From positions 806,001 to 870,000 of the forward strand of contig PUFA01000316.1 in assembly GCA_003508835.1 (NCBI GenBank): a DNA stretch of 64,000 bases, in the 5' to 3' direction. The position numbers and the translations under genes are program-made. The notes under the pieces are model-generated. The model ran no database searches and was not told the origin of the DNA. It saw only the letters and a program-made list of their open reading frames with translations. Source of the DNA: Eonycteris spelaea (lineage: Eukaryota; Chordata; Mammalia; Chiroptera; Pteropodidae). Positions 26,891 to 38,995 of the stretch are shown here, in pieces. Numbering within the stretch: position 1 is the first letter of the stretch; every line of letters begins with the position of its first letter.

Positions 26891-27834
26891 GTCAAATGAT
26901 CCATGCTGTTGAAAATTATAACTTGGAATGTGTGGCCTAAAGTGAATCTTATGAAAGAAATATTACCAAATTCAAAACCCTGATATTTGAATAGGCTTAT
27001 CAGTATCTGGTTTTATTTTGTTTTTGCTGTAACTTTGGGCAGAGAAATCTCTTCTGGGAACTGATGTTACTCATTCCCAGTCTAGTTTTTAGGTGTCTGG
27101 AGAGCTGGGAAAGAATAGAAACCTGACTTCCTCAGTCCCAGGGGAATAGTGTTCACAGCGGGCTCGCCACTCACATCAACTCATGCCTCTCCTGTGCCAC
27201 TGCTGGGTCGTGCACCAGTTGGATAAAGCTGGGTTTGTGACAGTCTCACTGCTAGAGATGACAGGCTGCTGGCCACTCCACTCAGACCATAGTAGTGATA
27301 TTTGTCTCCTACGCCACACAGCTCCCGCTGACCCCAGGAGATTATCCTCTGTTGTTTTGTGTCATTGCCAGATTTCTTATCCATGTCTTTCTTTTTGAAG
27401 TGAAGAAGTCACTGTCATTAATAACCCCTGGTGATGGGACAGCCAAGGGTAGGCCCTGTGCCGTTTGGCGTCTGTCGGGCACGAGTTTTTCATTCCCCTT
27501 CTGATAGAAAATAGCCATCTTCTCTCTCAATAATTGGCAGTATGTGCCAGGCCTCGGAATTGGCAACAGCCATTGTTTTTCATCCTTTCAAATTATGTGT
27601 TGGATTCCTCATCCAACAGCACACTCTTACAGTGCAGCTAATACTTTCCTTCTGCCATCCGGCTCATTAAGGAATGAAACCCAGCCATGCTTCTGAAGTG
27701 GCACAGAGCTTCCAGGAGCAGCTGGGCTGTGCTTTTCCCTGAAAGGAGGCTGATAGAACTAGACTCTCTCAAACTGTTCCCCAAAACAGATTCTAGAAGT
27801 GTGAACTAAAACTCTTCTGCTTCTTCAAAAGATA

Positions 27835-28430
27835 AAACAGTGTTATTTATATTCTGTGACTGCTGTAACAAATTGCCACAAATTTATTGGCGTAAAACAC
27901 CCCAAAGGTATTATCTCACGGTTCTGTTGGGCAGCAGTCTGGATGGGCTCAGCTGGTTTCTCTGATCTGGGTCTCTCAAGGCCAAAATCAAGGTGTGGGT
28001 AGGCCTGGGCTCCGTCTGGAGGCTCTAGAGGAGCATCTGTTTCTAGGCTCAGTCAGGCCTTTGGCAAAATTCAGTGCCTCCTGAGGCCGAGGCCCTGTGT
28101 CTTTGCTGCTTGTCAGCTGGGAGCCTCGCTCAGGCCCCGAAGGCCACCTCCATTCCTCACCATGCTGCCCACTCCTCAAACCGGCAGCAGTGCAACAAGG
28201 CTTCCTCACACTTCAGATCCCACTTACTGCCCCTTCTACCCCCGCCCTTCTGCCTCCAGTAGGAGACAGTCTTCTGCTTCTAGGGCCCACGTGTATAATT
28301 TAGGAAAATCTCCCTATTTTAAGGTCTATAACCTTAATTACATCTAGAAAATCCCTTTGACATGAAAGGTAACGTATTCACAGGCTCCAGAGATTGACAC
28401 GTGGACATGTTTGGGGCCATTCTTCTCTCT
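27835..28430 (-). mobile_element. MLT1-type LTR (ERVL-MaLR), antisense
   Basis: It matches the reverse of an MLT1 solo LTR: GACTGCTGTAACAAATTGCC at one end, AAATCAAGGTGTGGGTAGGC inside, and ACCTTAATTACATCTAGAAA with GACACGTGGACATGTTTGG towards the other. Non-coding relic of a non-autonomous endogenous retrovirus-like element. Small open frames within it are not genes. Confidence 0.85.
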
Positions 28431-28721
28431 TCACGTGGGTGCTGGCGTTTCCTGTTCAGTGATGAGTCACAGGGGGAGCCAAGCAGAGGGGCAAACCCAG
28501 CCCTCTCCAGGTCAGACAGTCTGTTTTGCCTGGTCTCTGGCCCATCAGGTGATAAGGATAGGCCTCTGACTGTGATGGTTCCACGTTGCTCAATTTAAAA
28601 TTATGTGTAAGAATGAAATCCTTTTCCACCCCAGCATGGAGAAAAAAGAGGGTTTTGTCAGAAAGCTCATAGTCTCTGAGAGAACTAAACGTTTGACCTG
28701 GCATTTCTGTCCCCTCTAGAT

Positions 28722-28920
28722 CAGTGCCGTCCAATAGAACCTTCTCGGTTAATGAAAATCTCTCTCTGCGCTGCCCGTCCAGCAGCCATTGGTCCCCTGT
28801 GGCTAGCGAGCCTTGAAATGTGGCTAGTGTGCCTTAGGAACTGAATTTTGAATTTTATTTAAATTTAATTAATTTAAATGTAAATAGCCACATGCTTAGC
28901 TGCCTTATTGGGCAGCACAG
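28722..28920 (+). mobile_element. MER5A-like hAT-Charlie element
   Basis: Non-autonomous hAT element. It starts CAGTGCCGTCCAATAGAAC, contains GAAATGTGGCTAGTG and the A/T-rich TAATTTAAATGTAAATAGCC, and ends with the inverted terminus GGGCAGCACAG. Flanking 8-bp duplications are no longer clear. Non-coding. Confidence 0.88.
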
Positions 28921-29254
28921 CTGTCTATCAACAAGTAAACTATTCGTTGAAGTGCCCACCAGTGTAATATAAGTGTGAATGTATGCTGCTTTGGAAAGTC
29001 TATGCTCACGAGCCTTTGTATTTTGCACTGACGCGTCCAGAGATCTTGCTTTATGTTTTTGCTCCTCACTCCTGTCTTTTATTTGTAAACACTCTGAGAA
29101 GATAATAGCTCTGGAGAACCAAATAAGTGTAACATATCTGCAGAGGGAATAGAAGTATCAAAGAACATCAAGCAGATATTCTTTCCCCTCCTCCTGCCCT
29201 CTAGAAGCCAGGCTGTTCCCTCCTGAGGGGCACTGCCTGCTGCAAGCCTCTATT

Positions 29255-29305
29255 CCTTTCTTTTTCTCCCGTTCTCCCTCTCTCTCTCCCTCTCCCTCTC
29301 TCCTT
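29255..29305. repeat. CT-rich low-complexity tract
   Basis: TCTCCC and CTCTCT units, polypyrimidine on the + strand. Confidence 0.9.
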
Positions 29306-30179
29306 TTGGGAACTGCTAGGGGTTAGACACACAACTCTCTCCCTGTTTTGAACTCCCTTAAGAATTCACCTCTCTGCTGCTGTTCTGGGGCCCCTTGATC
29401 TCCCCTCACTCTACTGAGAAAATATTGTAAAAGCTCAGCTTCCTCTTTACTACCTGCGAGGTGCTGTTGAGAGGGGCTCCATTTTCTAAATAAGCCTCCC
29501 ACGGGCCCCTGTGGGTACATGTGTTAATTCTTCAGCTTCAGAACATTGAAAATTGAAACATTTTAAAAAGTGAAGCCTGAACAGAAATGCAGAAGTTTTT
29601 ACTGCTCGTTATTTATAAGAAACAGCAGCTATGAGATCCCTTTCCTCAACATTTGCTTATATCATTTTCTTTGATTAAGAAAATGTATATGAATTTAGTG
29701 AATTGTCAGTCTCAAAATTAAGATGAACATAAAAAGTTACTGGAGAAAGAGATGATTTTAATAACAATGTCATCTTTTATATACATTGTCCCTACTCACA
29801 CTTTACTTTGGTTGCTTAACAGAAAAATTAGGATTGGACATGGGGCCCAGTCATTTGTGGAAGATAAGGAGTGCCCCTCATAATTTGGGGAGACTTTCTG
29901 TAAAAACGAGGTTCAACTTCCACTCCTTGTGAGCATGCTGTTAACATGTGCACATGTTGACATGTGCGGCTGACATCTGTGTAGACAGTGGTCCCACTAC
30001 CTTGTAAGAATACACAGTCAATAAATATTGTTAATATGAAGCAAGAAAGAATTTAAAAAGAGGGAGGCTGCAAACGCTCATAATTGGCACAAATGGCAAG
30101 AAAATGCCTGAAACCAGCATAATCTTTGGTGCCATAGGGACCATCCTGCTTCCCCTTCTGGATCACATAATATTCAGGA

Positions 30180-30300
30180 AGCTCATTAACTGGTCTGAGC
30201 CCCCGTTTTTCAATCTTTAAAGCCCATAGCAGGATTTTGTGAGGATTGAATAAGATACGGGTGTAAATGATGGGGCACTTTTGGCAAACGATAGCTTAGC
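30180..30300 (+). mobile_element. MIR SINE fragment
   Basis: GTCTGAGCCCCCGTTTTTCA, TTTTGTGAGGATTGAATAAG and TGTAAATGATGGGGCAC fit the sense MIR 3' half. Confidence 0.65.
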
Positions 30301-30464
30301 TCCTGTCTGTTTTTTAGCACACCGCATCCTCCCCTGCCAGCCAGAGAGTTTCATTCAATTCTAAATAAGCACCTATACTTGAACATAAATGTCACTGCTA
30401 TATAGGTTCCCCAGACGTCTTCTGGGATATTCCTGCTATCTATCTAGGAGCAGGTACTGGACTG

Positions 30465-30522
30465 CTTGGTCACAAAATCATTTTTTAAATACACTTGGTC
30501 ACAAAATCATTTTTTAAATACA
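30465..30522. repeat. 29-bp tandem duplication
   Basis: Two identical adjacent units beginning CTTGGTCACAAAATCATTTT (30465-30493 and 30494-30522), followed by a partial third piece, TTTTTTAAATA. The identity of the units suggests a recent event. Confidence 0.92.
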
Positions 30523-31557
30523 TTTTTTAAATAGAAACAAGGTTCTCCCTTTCCACAACAGCTCCTTCCTGAGCGTGATATGTTAACAAATAGCATTGTA
30601 CATAATCAATGTAAAACTGCGATTTATCCTAAGTCTTGAAACACATTTATTAGACAGTTTTTCTAATTAGATTGAAAGAGACCCATAGACAAACACTGTT
30701 ACCAAATTCAGGCATCTGTTAGACATTTTCCATGGTGCTCTCTGTATGTGCGCTAAAGGGAAGCCTACGGCAAGTGTGTAGGGCCTGGGTGTCCACTTGA
30801 CGTTGGGGTTTCAGTGGGGAGGACAGACGACTTATCTCTGGAAACACGATGAATGAGGCTGGGAGTGTGGCTTTGGTTTGGTACACCTATTCCCATGGGG
30901 AGCAAACCCGTAAAGGACTCCAAAGGCGACTTGGCTTTTTTCTCGCAGAAGCTAAACCAAGTCCATGCCCTAAGGCACAAATCCCCTGCTGCCTTGTTAC
31001 ATCCATCATGAGAATGACTTTAGCAGTAGATTTTATTACGTTTTTTAACAACAGCAAAGATACATTCAAATGGCTTTAATCACATGTATACAACCCCAAG
31101 TCAGTTTTTTTGGTCTTTTCTAAAAGAGCGTTTAAAGACCATTTTGACGTTTTTAGAGTTCAGAAAAATCTAGTAGCAATTACAGTTGAAGTCTCACGGT
31201 GAGTATATATTTGTGGACGTTATTACTCAGACTGTAAATGAGATATAAATGAACATAAATATTAACACAAAGGAACCAATATTCTGGCCCTTGTTGCATT
31301 GTTAGACAGTGTATCTTTGTGTATCTGTATGTGAATTCTCTGCTAGTCCTCAGCTGTATTTAATCCCTCAAGACTTGATACACAAACATAATGCCAAATA
31401 GAGAACTTCCCTTAAATTATTCAAATCTCCCTATAAGTGATTTTGCACTCTTCCTGCAATGGAAAACATTTGATCATAAATTCAATTAAATCAGCCATCA
31501 TCTTTGTGATGTTTGTCCAGCTAAATCCTTTAGTGACTAAACTAATAAACATACCAG

Positions 31558-31660
31558 CTGTGTGTGTGTGTGAGAGAGAGAGAGACAGAGACAGACAGAC
31601 AGACAGAGACACAGAGACACAGAGAGAGACAGAGAGAGACAGAGAGAGACAGAGAATGTG
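31558..31660. repeat. Compound microsatellite (TG)n(AG)n(ACAG)n
   Basis: A TG tract, an AG tract, then ACAG/ACAGAG repeats over about 100 bp. An open frame across it is low complexity and not a gene. Confidence 0.97.
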
Positions 31661-33030
31661 AGAGTGTTAGCATTAGCTTATGGCACAACTGTTATGGAAG
31701 AATTAATTTTAAGTAAAGATGAAGAGTGGTTCTCATTTCTGAGGCCAGATTTTGACCACTTTACTGCAGCCAAGGTTTAAAAGGTCAGATTCTTAGTGGG
31801 AATAGTCATGTATACTGTATTTTTTAAAATACATTGGCTTTTATTTTCCAACTCAGAGCCCAGTTTTAATATATTGAGTTTTAGATCAAAATGGATAAAC
31901 TTTGGAGATGTTAGTGCAAGCTTTCAAGCCATATCAACCATTCTTCCTCTTCTATACCTTCTTTTTTCTAGTTAAAACAAAGAAAAAGTCACTGTCAACA
32001 CACCGTTAAGTTTCTCAGGAAAAATGCCATAATAGTACTATTTCTTATATAGATGTCAGAGCAAAACATAAATATTGATTGTTTCTCATCATGATCCTAA
32101 AGCCTTTCAGACAACAGATAGAACCAGCTGCCTCCCCTCTTTTCTGTGGTACCTTTACTACTGATCCTACTAATTTAAATATAACCAAACCCTATTTATG
32201 CATAGTTACGTATGTGTATATCCATATGGCCTGTAGAGGACAGCATGTTCAGGAGGAGAAAGGTTAGAGGACAGCTACTTATCTCCATAAATACGAGATA
32301 AGCAACTGATTTTTTTTCTTTTTTCTTAAAGAAACAAATCAGTGTTCTGTGGTAGAGAAGCCTGAGCGACCTCATGCTTTGATTGTCTGCCCCTGTCTGA
32401 CACTTCCGGCATCAGCTGGGATGGCAAATATTTTTATGATTTGGCTCAGTCATTTTGGAGGCTGCATAATTAAGGATTATGCCAGGTTTTATGCTTTTGC
32501 TTCCAGATGGAACTAAGCACATCATTTTATTTATCAAGATGAATACAGATGGAATTTTCCATTTGTCTCTCATTTTTTGCCACCTTGAACTGAAGTTTAG
32601 AATTTGAGTTGAATTGTACCCACGGTTCTAATTTTGTTTATTGGTCAAGTGAGGCTTTATCCTCCTATCTTAGAATTCAGCTACCTTACATGTCTCACAT
32701 TTTGCTTGTGACCCCTTAGGTAATTCTAACGTCTGTTATTTTTCCCAAGGAAGTGAAAAACATTTCCACAGTGGTATTTTCTACCCATTATGATTTTCGG
32801 CTCCTTTTCTCACCGGCCAGCACATCTTTGGAGTAATCTCTGGCCCAGCCCACTTCTCTACAGCTACATTCATGGATTTCTCAATCCAATCTCTTCTCCT
32901 CATCTAAAGAACGAAATCCTCCCAGTGTATAAATGACATCGTTCTTTCTAAAATTTTTAGAACGTAATAGAAGCTACAGCAGATCCTTTCAGGATGATGG
33001 AGCAGCCCAGTCCCCTAGATCTTTATGCGC

Positions 33031-33209
33031 TGAGGGAAACGTTCTATGTCTGCACTGTCCACTGTGGCCGCCGCTCGCCACACATGGCTGACGAGCAACC
33101 TAAAACGCGGCTAGTACCCTTAAGGAACTGAATTTTTTTTATCATGTTTAATTTCTATTTAAATTTAAATAGTCACATGTGGCTTGTAGCTACCAAACTG
33201 GACAGTGGC
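33031..33209 (+). mobile_element. MER5A-like hAT-Charlie element, second copy
   Basis: Same family and orientation as 28722-28920: TCTGCACTGTCCACTGTGG near the left end, then AAGGAACTGAATTTTTTTT, AATTTAAATAGTCACATGTG and the right end ACTGGACAGTGG. More diverged, and the left terminus is lost. Confidence 0.82.
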
Positions 33210-33703
33210 ATCGAGCATGACTTCTGATCAGTTTGTAACAAATGTTTTACCAAACTATATAGTGAAGTAGGTTAGATTTTGCAGCTACAAACCTACTGCC
33301 CAGGCTTTATTCTCAGTGCTTATTTCTTTCTCATATAACTGTAGGCCTAAATCCAAATCCTCTGACTCTGTCTCAGGATTTTCCCTCTCTCAGAACAGCT
33401 GAGAGATTTCCAATGTTCAAATTCTTCGATTTTGTTGAATATTGAACATACCTCTCTTGGGTATCCAGCTGGAGTTTCAAAGTGTGGCATTTCAGCCACT
33501 CTGGTTCTGAGAGCACTGGCCATTTCACTATCTAAGCGCAGGGTTTTTTCTAAATATAGAAACAAATGAGGAATCGTGCTAAAATCTGTCAAACTGTATA
33601 CAAGGTTGACCCAACTTAGAATATTTCCTAATTGTAGCCTTTCTCCCCACCCACTGCCCGCCCTGCCCACCCGCCCTCTATCCCTCCCTCTTTCTCAATC
33701 TCT

Positions 33704-33752
33704 CTCGATAGATTATTGATAGATAAGTAGATAGATAGATTGATAGATAGAT
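33704..33752. repeat. (GATA)n microsatellite
   Basis: Interrupted GATA/TAGA units after a CT-rich stretch. Confidence 0.95.
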
Positions 33753-35859
33753 GAAATAACTATTTACATTGACTACTAATGAAGCCTGTTCCATCCATTC
33801 TGAAGTAACTCAATATGCTTTTGAAAATTGTCTTGTAAGTTCTAATCATTTTTTAGAATGCTTCCAAATATTTATACACGATCTGTAAATACTTGTCATC
33901 ACTTTTCTACTTACGCTAATGTTGTTGATTTTAAGACATGAGACCTTTGTATAATAGTTTGTGTCATGCCACTAGCTTCTGCATCATGTTACAGACGTGC
34001 CTGAAAACACTCTTACCTTCTTAGACCTAGCAGTTACAAGTAGTTGGATCCCACATGATAATAAATGTACAGCTTTTTAATGCTATTCATTTATCTTTCA
34101 TTTATTTCAGCTTTAAAGATAGAATTAGTTCTCAAGAAGATAAACAGCTCTAGCACTTACGCCAGTTTGGGGTTTCTTTAAACCACGGTAACTCAATGGC
34201 ACCCTTCTGTTAGGAATCATTTCCTGTTAAAGAGCCAAGTGTGAAGTTAAGTCAGGAGTAAAGGAAGATGCAACTCAAAGGTTGTGCTCGCCTTCAGCAA
34301 AGATAGCCTCAGCCTATTCTGTGCTCGTCATTGAACCACCCTTTGTAGTCCCCATCCTCCCAGAGCCACAACCTCCACACAATGAGGATGATGGAATGGT
34401 TGGCGGTCATGTTGTTCTCTAAGAGACTGGCCTCTTGGCAAAGCATAAGGCACAACCGAGCAGAATAGAGAAGGGTCATGAAGTTCTCATCCATACGTTA
34501 TTATTAATGGGCTTTGGGACTGGGCTCCCATGCGCAAAGCCAGTTCCCTGCTATTCTAAGACTAGTAGGCTTTCTGTTAACGGACATGTGAGTTACCTGC
34601 AGATACAGACCAAAGTCTCTGTAATGTAACAACTATTTCTGTGTTGGAAACGGCCATCTGCAAATTCCAGAAGCACTTTAGACTATTTGTTAATAGAAAT
34701 GTCGTCATATGTAGGTTCATCTAGGTAATAAGAGAAAGAAAATGAGAGGTCAAAGGCAAGGACTTGGAACTAGAGGAATGTTACAGACCAGTCCTTAACT
34801 CTTCTTGAGTTGGGATACACCCTAAAGATTTGTTGCTAAAAATCACTCTTTAAATTATACATTCTGATGTAGGAGATGTTGTCTTGTGATGGAAATATAT
34901 GACATATTTTTTCTATAAGCTTAAATAAAGATCCCTTCTGATAGATTCTCATATTTGTAGCATACATCACATCACAGAGTAGAATAAATTATTTTCCAGG
35001 CCTTGAACCACAAAACTAAAACACAACAAAAAATTTTTTCCTTCATACTTTTGTTAGCATCAGCCCCAGCCATGTATGAAGTTACAGTAATCCCTCCCAA
35101 ACACATGTTACAGTTACTCAGAATTCTGGTAGATGTCAGGTTGATATTCTACAGCTCTGAGGTTCATATGTTTGTGAGTCACTCCATTTGGGGACCATTC
35201 AAACAGAAGAGTTGGAAAGAGGAAAGGAGGAATGCAGATCGATGAGTAGAAGACATGCTTTCTCACTGTTGTCTTGATAAATCTGGACTCAAGGTCAGCA
35301 CCTTGTGCCTGCTAGGCAGGAGGAAATCAGAACATATAAGACAGGCCAGGGAAACAGGAAGAAATATCATGGCGAGCCAGGAAATGCGGAAGACATTGGG
35401 CATTTAGGAAAGGGACAGACATAGTTGGAATGAAAAAGAGGTTGGCAAAAGAGGGAGTATAGCTTGGTGTGTCACACATTTACGAAATCTTCTTAAAATG
35501 AAAAGACAGATCCTGAAGTATATCTATGAAGAAAATGTTTCTATCTTAAGGTATATAAAAAAATATATTGAAAATGTTTACTTAAGGTGTGCCAGCATTT
35601 TATTTTAGAGAGCATTTACAAATTATGAGACCTTTTTTATATGTTTACTCATTACCTCAAGCCTCTTATTTTTTCCATTGATTATAAATCTCCCAATGAG
35701 GTGTTTTTTACTGAAGGATTTTCAGGGATATACTCTGATTTGGGAAAGAATATTAGTCTTAAAATACTCTATTTACTGCACTTAGTAGGGTCAGTTAAAT
35801 TTTTTACATGTATAGAACTGGTAGAGAAATAGCAATAATGTTTATTATTAAATACCAAC

Positions 35860-36030
35860 AACTACATTTTTTCATGGTACACATGGATGTGCCTACAGCA
35901 TGCCAAATGCTTTGTCTACATTATCTCATTTAATCCTGAAAATAACTCTCAAATAGTTTTCCATAGTTTTCTGATAGGAATAGTTAAACTTATTTTAGAA
36001 AAGTTATTTCCCTGTCTTCAATTATCTTGT
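35860..36030 (-). mobile_element. MIR SINE fragment
   Basis: TGCCAAATGCTTTGTCTACA, TTATCTCATTTAATCCTGAA and AATAACTCTCAAATAG follow the reverse MIR 3' half. Confidence 0.7.
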
Positions 36031-36424
36031 AGCCTCAAGAACAAATCTATAAATATATCCCTCATTTGCTATTTTATACATACAGGACTAGAGACTAGGG
36101 TGAGACATGTAAGGCATTCACTTTAGGTTCAAAATTTAAGGTGGTGCCAAAAACCATGCAAATAGCATTTTAATGCAATATTTTAAAATATCAAAAGATA
36201 ATGTCATTGTTTTCTATGCTCTTCATCAAACAATGCTTCATTAGCACCCATTCCCCCAGATCCACAGACTTTTCTTAAACACCAGTGCTGGTGAGGCTAT
36301 AGAGAAATGGGCCCATTTATTTACTGCTAATAGTACTGTAAACTGGTAAACAACTTGTAAAACATTATGGAAACATGTTAAAAGCAGTAAAGGCACATTC
36401 AAGAAATTTAGTTTAGCATCATCT

Positions 36425-36585
36425 AAATGTTCGGGTACTTGGGAATGTACAGACAGGGCTCTTGTTCTCATAGAACTTACCTTCTAGAATATCAGATACA
36501 AATCAACAAGTAATAAAATTAAACAAAGTCATTCTCCAATACATGAAGACAATAAAAACAGGGCAATTTGATAAAAAGGAATAGC
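36425..36585 (-). mobile_element. L2 3' fragment, antisense
   Basis: CTCATAGAACTTACCTTCTA and AATCAACAAGTAATAAAAT recall the reverse L2 3' end (the 'gagcttacattctag' region). It interrupts an L1M relic. Confidence 0.55.
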
Positions 36586-36589
36586 ATTG

Positions 36590-36712
36590 GCAACCTGTAA
36601 GCCATATGAGGCTGGGATTTTGACTATTTTGTTTACTTCTATACCTTTCACACCTGTAGCAGAGCCCATCACACAGTAGATGCTCAAGAAATAGGTGTTG
36701 AAGAATGAAGGT
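36590..36712 (+). mobile_element. L2 3' end, sense
   Basis: AGCCATATGAGGCTGGGATT, CCATCACACAGTAGATGCTC and GTTGAAGAATGAA correspond to the last 120 bases of L2. It abuts an L2 fragment in the opposite orientation. Confidence 0.65.
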
Positions 36713-37529
36713 ACTCAGTAGTAAGAATATAGTGAATGTGAAGAGAGTGAGCAGAGAGGAAATTGCAGACTGGAGGCAGAGGCTAGGTGAGGAACAGCCA
36801 GCCTCATAGGCTACAGTTGGGATTTCACTTGTCTTCCAGTGGGAAGCTTAGAGAATTAAGTTTTTGAATTAAGTAATTTCATTCTTTGGTGTTTCTCCCT
36901 AGGAAATATATCAACAGAGTAAAAACCTAATTGCCCAAAGATTCTTATTACTTTAAGATCAAATTTTTAAAAAAGACTTGGTACCACCTTAACCAAGATT
37001 AAGGGAAAGGGAAAAGTTTAATAAATCATGATTCATGAACCCAGTGGAATATTACACAACAATGTTATGTGTAACATAACATAATGTGAAAACACAGGGA
37101 ATGCTTCATATGTTTTCTGAAAAAAAAAGCAGAATTAAAACTTTTGTGCATACTAATATTAACTATAAAATTCTATCTGTGAACAGTGACTAAAATGTAT
37201 TATATGAGATGAAAAGAGTGGTGTTAGGATAGTAGAATTTTGGGTAATTGTTTTTCTACTTTCCAAAAATTAATATCATTATCACATTATCTTAATAAGA
37301 AAAATATGTAGCTTGACTAGTATAGAGTTTCTGTTTGGGGTGATGAAAGGGTTTTAAAATAGATATTGGTGGTGATTGAACAATAGTGTGAATATAATTA
37401 ATGCCACTAATTGCCCACTTAAAAATCATTAAAATGGCAAATTTTAGGTTATATATATTTTACCTCAATTAACAGATATCCTTGTAACCACCAGCATGGT
37501 TCTGCAGCTTCCAAGATGGCACTCAGTGG

Positions 37530-37985
37530 CCCCCTCTTCCGATTTTCTCATCCTTAGGTAGTCTCTTCCACATTGTGCCAGGATTGGTTTTGGTGACCAA
37601 TAGCATACTGCAGAAATGACGGCACATTACTTTCGGCGCTAGGTCATTAAAGACTGAGGCTCCCATCTTAGCTCTGATGCCCCTTCCACCACCACCACCA
37701 CCCTCTGATCACTGGCTCTGGGGAAGCCAGCTGCCATGCCACATGAGCAGTTCCTATGGAGAGGCCTATGTGGTGAGGAACTAAGGTCCCCTGCCGGTGG
37801 CCATATGAGTGAGCCACCTTGGGAATGGGTTTACCAAGCCCAGTTAAGCTTCACATGATCATAGCCTTGGACATCAACTTCATTGCAACCTTGTTAGAAA
37901 CCCTGAGCCAGGAGTAACCCAGTTAGGCTGCTTTTGGAATCCTGACCTAAAACTATGTGACAGAAATATTTGTTGTTTTTTTAAA
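37530..37985 (+). mobile_element. MLT1-type LTR (ERVL-MaLR), sense
   Basis: GGTGACCAATAGCATACTGC, GGCTCTGGGGAAGCCAGCTG, GTGAGCCACCTTGGGAATGG and AAATATTTGTTGTTTTTTTA follow the order of an MLT1-like LTR. It directly follows an L1M 3' end. Non-coding. Confidence 0.85.
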
Positions 37986-38794
37986 AAAAGAAAGGAAAAT
38001 ACAGAAGTTTCCATCTAATTTCCAATACAGCTGTCCTCAGGGGCATGCAGTAATTACCAGTTGTTTTTCCCCCTATCCTTACAGTCTTGTTTTCTCTTCT
38101 TTTAATGGAAATTCTTGGTACAGCAAACTTAGTGGCTACAAGCATATTAGAAGAAGAGTTGTGTAGTAAAATGGAAAAAAAAAAATTCCCATCATGGCAT
38201 CCACAGTGTCGCAAAGCTGAGGGCATCATTAGGACTTGGCCTAAAAGAAAATACCTTTAGTTGTGTTTTTGCATATGGAGAATTGATAAAACTAACTGCA
38301 CTACCAAGGGAATATTGAGTGACAAAGTAAGAATCAACATAAAAATCCCAAGTGTGAAAAAAAGCATACACCCTCAACAGGATACAATATTTTCAGATGT
38401 CTGAAGTTGGGGGTTCTAAATTTTGTTGTTGCTGTGGTTCTCTAGGGGAAAAACAAAAAGCTAAAATGACCTGAAAATGGACTTGTGTCCAACTTTCAGA
38501 AGTTCGAAAAGAGCTTTTAAAATTCAGGTTTTAAGAGGAAATTTTATCATGTGAAAAATGTATGCAGTGGTAAAAATTACAAAGAAATAAATTTATGTGC
38601 TCAGATCTAGATGCTCAGGACTATCATCTAATTTTGAAAAAATTATTATCTCTAGATTACAGACTTATGAGATGTTTTTATTTTATGTTTCAGGGGTTTT
38701 TGGGTTTTTTGTTTTGTTTTTTTTTTTAATTCTCTGGAGTAATTGAGTCTTACTTTTATAGTGAGAAAAAAAGTAGGATATAAATAGAGAAGAG

Positions 38795-38995
38795 AGCATC
38801 AGCCTTTGAGGCACCTAACACACTCCATCCTTCACCTGCCTGTGGCCCTGGCTGTATTGCTCTTCCTCTGTGAGTCCTAGTTCCCTTGTCTATAAGGACG
38901 GATAATGAGGATCATCTCATAGCTTGGAATGTAAAGTAAGAGAAGATAACATGTCAAAAGTTTCTAGCACATGGTAAATGCTCAATAAATGCTTC
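38795..38995 (+). mobile_element. MIR SINE, sense
   Basis: GAGTCCTAGTTCCCTTGTCT, ATAAGGACGGATAATGAGGA, TCTAGCACATGGTAAATGCT and CAATAAATGCT follow the sense MIR core to tail. Confidence 0.75.

Larger units (their letters stand above)
36225..37480 (+). mobile_element. Old L1M fragment, sense, interrupted by L2 sequence
   Basis: 36275-36420 resembles the L1 ORF2 C-terminal region (CAGTGCTGGTGAGGCTATAG). 36880-37130 continues with 3' terminal L1M sequence. 37310-37480 matches an L1M 3' UTR (TTTCTGTTTGGGGTGATG through CAATTAAC). L2-like sequence separates the first two parts. No frame survives. Confidence 0.72.

Noticed and set aside
28074..28303. Overlapping Pro/Ser-rich frames on both strands
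   Set aside because: They fall in an antisense MLT1 LTR, whose GC-rich stretch gives open frames in several phases.
31558..31660. Regular spacing that might suggest a CRISPR-like array
   Set aside because: It is a compound microsatellite with 4-6 bp units and no spacers. CRISPR is not expected in a mammalian genome.
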